Source: an uncultured Parasphingopyxis sp. (GTDB lineage: Bacteria > Pseudomonadota > Alphaproteobacteria > Sphingomonadales > Sphingomonadaceae). From it: DNA of 7,653 nt. A program made the position numbers and the translations under genes. The notes under the pieces were generated by a model that was given only the letters and a program-made list of their open reading frames with translations, searched no databases and was not told the DNA's origin. Below are positions 4,789 through 7,653 of the stretch, one piece after another; the stretch's first letter is position 1; each line of letters starts with the position of its first letter. Location: assembly GCA_905479515.1 (NCBI GenBank), contig CAJQMX010000282.1, positions 1 through 7,653 on the forward strand, given 5' to 3'.

Positions 4789-6357
4789 TCACGCGCACAG
4801 ATCGAGATACTGCTCACGCAGCGCGCGCTTCATGATCTTGCCGCTCGGATTTTTCGGAAGTTCATCGACAAAGGCGACCTGCTTCGGGCATTTGAAATGC
4901 GCCAGATGGCTTCGGCAGTGTTCGATAAGCCCATCAGCGGACAGATCGGCACCGGACTTGCAGACCACGATAGCGGCCACGGCTTCCACCCAGGTCGGAT
5001 GGGGGACACCGATCACTGCAACCTCCTCCACGCCGTCGAGGAGATAGAGCGCCTCTTCGACTTCGCGGCTGGCAACATTCTCGCCGCCAGTGTTGATCAT
5101 GTCCTTCTTGCGATCGACGATAGTGATATACCCGTCTGCGTCGCGCGTCGCGAGATCGCCGCTGTGGAACCAGCCGCCGCGAAATGCCTCCGCCGTACGT
5201 TCCTCATCATTATAATAGCCGATCATCAGCTGGGGCGAGCGATGCACGACCTCACCGATCTCATCCGGCGCGACATCGCCCATATCCTCATCAACAACGC
5301 GCGTTTCCACATTGAGTGCCGCGAGCCCGGCGGAACCGGCACGGCTCAACTGCTCATCAGGCCCGAGCACAGTCGCGACCGGCGCAATTTCCGTCTGGCC
5401 GTAGAGATTGAACAGCCGGACCTGAGGCAGCACCTGTTGCAGCTCTCGCAGCACCTCAACTGGCATTATCGATGCACCATAATAGCCCTTGCGCATCGAA
5501 GAGAGATCGGTGCGCGCAAAGCGGGGCGAACGCAGCATGCCTATCCAAACGGTCGGAGGCGCGAAGAACGATGTGATGCCATGCTGCTCAATCAGCGCCA
5601 GCAGATTATCTGGCGAAGGATCAGCGGTGATGATGTTGGAAGCACCGACAAAGATCGCAGGCCCCAGAAATGCATCAAGCTGCGCGCAATGATAAAGCGG
5701 GAGCGCGTGAAGCATCAGATCGTCGGAGCTCATTTCACCGTCAACAAGACAGGTCACATATTCCCACATGACAGCTTCATGGGTGAGCATTGCGCCCTTC
5801 GGGGCCGATTCCGTTCCGCTGGTATAGATAATCTGGGCCAGTGATCGCGCATCCACGACCGGAAACTCAGTTCCTCTCGCGGTTGTTTCGGCGAGAGAAC
5901 CATATTGGAGCTCTGCTTCAGGCGCCCCTTCAGTCTCTCCAGGCAGCCCAGCGACAATCTCGACAGCGGTTTCCATCGCTGCGGCTTCGCGGCCATAAGG
6001 CGCGCACCCGGCATCGACGAACAGCATACGCGCCCCGGAATGCTTCAGAATATATGCGATCTCACTGGGCTTGAGCATGAAATTAACTGGCACGAACACG
6101 GCCCCAATCCGTGCGACAGCGAAGCGCAATGCTGCATAAGCATGCGAATTGCGCGCAAGGATTGCCACACGGTCACCCGGTTCGATGCCCCAGTTGGCCA
6201 GCCCTTCGGCGATATTCGCGCACAGGCCATCAAAGGCTGCATAATCATATTGCGCATCACCGCAGACAATCGCCGATTTATGCGGTGTTCGGGCAGCGCT
6301 TCGGCGCGGCAGTTCACCCAGACTAAAGCGTCTCGCTGCAATGATAGGGTCAGTCAT
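4789..6357 (-). CDS. Acyl-CoA synthetase (ANL superfamily, FadD-like)
   Basis: 522-residue adenylate-forming ligase that would activate a carboxylic acid with ATP and CoA. Motifs in order: the P-loop YTSGTESAPKG (residues 178-188), the A5 motif NLYGQTE (317-323), GWFHSGDLATRDADGY (395-410) with the ATP-ribose Asp401, the hinge DRKKDMINTGGENV (415-428), and PKNPSGK (501-507), whose Lys507 is the adenylation lysine. All key residues are present and the length is complete. The TESAPKG variant of the P-loop is a little unusual next to the commoner TTGxPKG. The start at 6357 has a strong AGGAGG (6366-6371) eight bases away. The gene sits between an SDR and a C-C hydrolase, which suggests it activates an acid released during ring degradation so that it can enter beta-oxidation. 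The chain length or ring type of the substrate cannot be read. Confidence 0.94.
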   Translation of the reverse strand: MTDPIIAARRFSLGELPRRSAARTPHKSAIVCGDAQYDYAAFDGLCANIAEGLANWGIEPGDRVAILARNSHAYAALRFAVARIGAVFVPVNFMLKPSEIAYILKHSGARMLFVDAGCAPYGREAAAMETAVEIVAGLPGETEGAPEAELQYGSLAETTARGTEFPVVDARSLAQIIYTSGTESAPKGAMLTHEAVMWEYVTCLVDGEMSSDDLMLHALPLYHCAQLDAFLGPAIFVGASNIITADPSPDNLLALIEQHGITSFFAPPTVWIGMLRSPRFARTDLSSMRKGYYGASIMPVEVLRELQQVLPQVRLFNLYGQTEIAPVATVLGPDEQLSRAGSAGLAALNVETRVVDEDMGDVAPDEIGEVVHRSPQLMIGYYNDEERTAEAFRGGWFHSGDLATRDADGYITIVDRKKDMINTGGENVASREVEEALYLLDGVEEVAVIGVPHPTWVEAVAAIVVCKSGADLSADGLIEHCRSHLAHFKCPKQVAFVDELPKNPSGKIMKRALREQYLDLCA

Positions 6358-6365
6358 AGCCTAGG

Positions 6366-6371
6366 CCTCCT
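6366..6371 (-). promoter_or_regulatory. Strong ribosome binding site of the acyl-CoA synthetase
   Basis: AGGAGG on the minus strand, eight bases before the ATG at 6357: a near-ideal Shine-Dalgarno site, better than most in this cluster. It lies seven bases downstream of an inverted repeat. Confidence 0.75.
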
Positions 6372-6378
6372 CGCCATC

Positions 6379-6400
6379 CCATCTGCCGCGACGCAGATGG
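6379..6400. repeat. 8-bp inverted repeat upstream of the acyl-CoA synthetase
   Basis: Perfect arms CCATCTGC and GCAGATGG are separated by six bases. The element sits just upstream of the strong ribosome binding site of the CoA synthetase, in the 197-base spacer that follows the SDR. It may act as an operator for a dimeric regulator or as a hairpin in the message near the ribosome binding site. The two readings cannot be told apart from the sequence. Confidence 0.45.
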
Positions 6401-6524
6401 TGGTTCGATTCTTAATGGGGAGAATTGGGCCGACCTACGCTTCAGGCGCAGGCTCTAGCCTCACATGGCAACAGCATAGAAACGCGGAGAAATTCAATGA
6501 GGCCGGATTGCGCGAGCCTTTGAT

Positions 6525-6547
6525 ATCGAGGGCGTATCGCCCCCGAT
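6525..6547 (-). other. Hairpin directly after the SDR stop, no U-tract
   Basis: Minus-strand arms ATCGGGGGCG and CGCCCTCGAT pair over ten positions, with one G-U, around an ATA loop. The hairpin begins seven bases after the TAA of the SDR at 6555. The downstream sequence lacks a run of T, so it is not a canonical intrinsic terminator. It could block 3' exonucleases or cause partial termination between the SDR and the CoA synthetase. The rest of the 6358-6554 spacer holds no convincing coding frame or sigma-70 promoter. Confidence 0.5.
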
Positions 6548-6554
6548 CGGGTAC

Positions 6555-7334
6555 TTATTCCGGGACGAGTTCCATGGTGCCGAGCCCACCCAGTGCGCCG
6601 CTGCCGCCATCTATCGGTAGCATGCCGCCGGTAATGCCCGTTGCATCCGAAGAGCAGAGAAACAAAACCCCGCGTGCCACCTCTTCAGCATGAACGGGAC
6701 GGCGGATCATCTGCACCTGCTGCGCCAAGCCCTCTACTGCCCCGGGATTCGCATCCGCGATGGCCTGAAGCGGCACCGACCATGTCATCCCCGGCACGAC
6801 AGCATTCACGCGGATCCCATCCTTCGCAACATCGACCGCTGCAGACCGTGTAACCTGTTGAATCGCGGCCTTGGTGGCCGGATAGAGCCACCGCCCCGCC
6901 TCAGCGACATTGCCGCTGTTGCTGCTGAAATTCACTACCGCGCCGACGTCCGATGCCGCGAGATGCGGATGGGCAGCCCTCAGCATCATGACTCCGCCGA
7001 ACAGATTGACGTCGAAAGTTTCCGTCCATTGCGCACGTGTGCTGGCCATCCCCTTGTCGAGATAGATTGCCGCAGCGTTCACCAGGAAATCGATTCCGCC
7101 GAACCGCTCAACCGCAGCATCGATGCTGGCTTGAATGTCGTCGTCGGACTGAAGGTCAGTCCGCACGAAGTGAACCTTGTCGCCCAGTTCAGCGGACAAT
7201 GCCTCGCCTTCCTTGTCGAGAACGTCGACAATGCAGACCGACGCACCCTCGGATACAAATGCCCGGACGACAGCCTCACCGATGCTGCGCGCACCGCCCG
7301 TTACAATGGCAGTCCTGCCCTCGATTCCATCCAT
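6555..7334 (-). CDS. SDR family NAD-dependent oxidoreductase (classical type)
   Basis: 259-residue classical short-chain dehydrogenase, soluble. Seen: TGGARSIG nucleotide-binding motif (residues 12-19), Asp37 at the end of beta-2 (CIVDVLD), which suggests NAD rather than NADP, NAAA (86-89), Asn110, catalytic Ser138 and YPATK with Tyr151 and Lys155, followed by the substrate-side PGM segment (181-183) and the C-terminal GGMLPIDGG (236-244). Of the candidate starts at 7358 (TTG), 7340 and 7334, the last is chosen because AAGGA (7342-7346) is seven bases before it and the protein then begins MDGIEGRTAIVTGG, as usual in the family. It follows the monooxygenase stop after 63 bases and is probably co-transcribed. 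It may oxidise a ring or side-chain alcohol in the pathway; the substrate is unknown. Confidence 0.93.
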   Translation of the reverse strand: MDGIEGRTAIVTGGARSIGEAVVRAFVSEGASVCIVDVLDKEGEALSAELGDKVHFVRTDLQSDDDIQASIDAAVERFGGIDFLVNAAAIYLDKGMASTRAQWTETFDVNLFGGVMMLRAAHPHLAASDVGAVVNFSSNSGNVAEAGRWLYPATKAAIQQVTRSAAVDVAKDGIRVNAVVPGMTWSVPLQAIADANPGAVEGLAQQVQMIRRPVHAEEVARGVLFLCSSDATGITGGMLPIDGGSGALGGLGTMELVPE

Positions 7335-7341
7335 CGACATA

Positions 7342-7346
7342 TCCTT
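7342..7346 (-). promoter_or_regulatory. Ribosome binding site of the SDR at 6555-7334
   Basis: AAGGA, seven bases before the ATG at 7334 and only one base from the ATG at 7340. It therefore selects the downstream ATG as the start. Confidence 0.6.
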
Positions 7347-7397
7347 TTTACTTCTCAAAAACGGCAGGCTCCGAAGGTTTGCAAGCGATCCAGCCGA

Positions 7398-7653
7398 TCA
7401 GCCAAACATCATTTCGATATTGCGCGGCATACCAAGTTCATGACGGGCAAAGGCCTGCAAACTGCTGTCGATCTCGAGGAATGGATGGCGGCTTGCGACA
7501 TGGATATCCCTCCAGAAGCGCTGCAACGGATAATTATTGTAGTGCGAAGACGGACTTGCCGAGTTCATTAGAGTCTCGACAACTTTAACTGCCTCTTCTG
7601 CGACATGATGATCGATCGCTTTCCAACGATGAAAATCCTCAATCGTCTCCACC
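7398..7653 (-). CDS. Acyl-CoA-dehydrogenase-fold flavin monooxygenase, C-terminal fragment (HsaA/C2-HpaH type)
   Basis: Only the last 85 or so residues are in the window; the frame is open to the right edge, so the N-terminus lies beyond it. The segment NNYPLQRFWRDIHVASRHPFL (starting about 40 residues into the fragment), followed by SLQAFARHELG, is the typical end of group D flavin-dependent monooxygenases such as HsaA and C2-HpaH. In these, the PLQRxWRDxHxxxxH element forms part of the flavin and substrate pocket. True acyl-CoA dehydrogenases end differently. These enzymes hydroxylate phenols or related rings using reduced flavin from a separate reductase, and one is encoded downstream at 3259-3786. 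The in-frame GTG at the extreme edge is an internal valine, not a start. The substrate is unknown; the family call is fairly secure despite the fragment length. Confidence 0.82.
   Translation of the reverse strand, partial: VETIEDFHRWKAIDHHVAEEAVKVVETLMNSASPSSHYNNYPLQRFWRDIHVASRHPFLEIDSSLQAFARHELGMPRNIEMMFG

Noticed and set aside
4897..5844. 315-codon open frame on the plus strand
   Set aside because: Antisense to the acyl-CoA synthetase, whose complete motif set is on the minus strand; the plus-strand translation has no family features.
7335..7397. T-run (TTTTT) in the transcript between the monooxygenase and the SDR as an intrinsic terminator
   Set aside because: The only local stem before it is about three base pairs (CGG/CCG), too weak for termination, and the SDR follows at operon-like spacing.
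6690..7571. 293-codon open frame on the plus strand
   Set aside because: Antisense to the SDR and the monooxygenase end, both firmly identified by motifs on the other strand.
1..7653. Mobile element, CRISPR, phage-defence or toxin-antitoxin system
   Set aside because: No transposase, integrase, repeat array, nuclease/helicase or small paired genes are seen on either strand; all supported genes are metabolic.

Overview
The window is a tightly packed stretch of bacterial DNA in which every supported gene lies on the minus strand, so transcription runs from the right edge to the left. The moderately high G+C content and the gene families present suggest an alphaproteobacterium, plausibly a sphingomonad: a RibBA whose cyclohydrolase half is dead, two SDRs, a meta-cleavage-type hydrolase, a two-component flavin monooxygenase and a Rieske ferredoxin. 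That assignment is inference from protein style; there is no rRNA or other marker. I see no transposase, tRNA, CRISPR array, phage gene or defence gene.

In transcription order: (1) the C-terminal end of an acyl-CoA-dehydrogenase-fold flavin monooxygenase (HsaA/C2-HpaH type) at the right edge; (2) a classical SDR dehydrogenase; (3) an ANL-family acyl-CoA synthetase; (4) an alpha/beta hydrolase with the hallmarks of meta-cleavage-product C-C hydrolases (BphD/HsaD type); (5) an HpaC/HsaB-type flavin reductase; (6) a RibBA with an intact DHBP-synthase half and a degenerate GTP cyclohydrolase II half, its start codon sharing one base with the reductase stop; (7) a small Rieske ferredoxin; (8) a SnoaL/NTF2-like protein overlapping it by four bases; (9) a second SDR; (10) the N-terminal 48 codons of a probable amidase, running off the left edge.

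Taken together this looks like part of a catabolic operon or gene cluster for a cyclic or aromatic compound (steroid-ring-like, alkylphenol-like or similar; the substrate cannot be read from the sequence). The monooxygenase would be fed FMNH2 or FADH2 by the reductase, and RibBA would raise riboflavin precursor supply when the pathway is on. The hydrolase would cut a ring-fission product, the CoA synthetase would activate a released acid for beta-oxidation-like steps, and the SDRs, the NTF2-like protein and the ferredoxin would handle side reactions and electron transfer. The expected extradiol dioxygenase, the Rieske oxygenase alpha subunit and a ferredoxin reductase are not in the window.

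The genes fall into coupled modules separated by spacers of about 90 to 200 bases. The three longest spacers each carry a GC-rich hairpin without a following U-tract, and one also has an inverted repeat just upstream of a strong ribosome binding site. The spacer between ribBA and the ferredoxin can also be read as a possible decayed C-terminal coding remnant. The most interesting point is the recruitment of a flavin-biosynthesis gene into the operon directly behind a flavin reductase. The rest is recognisable family biology in an unusual combination, not a wholly new system.
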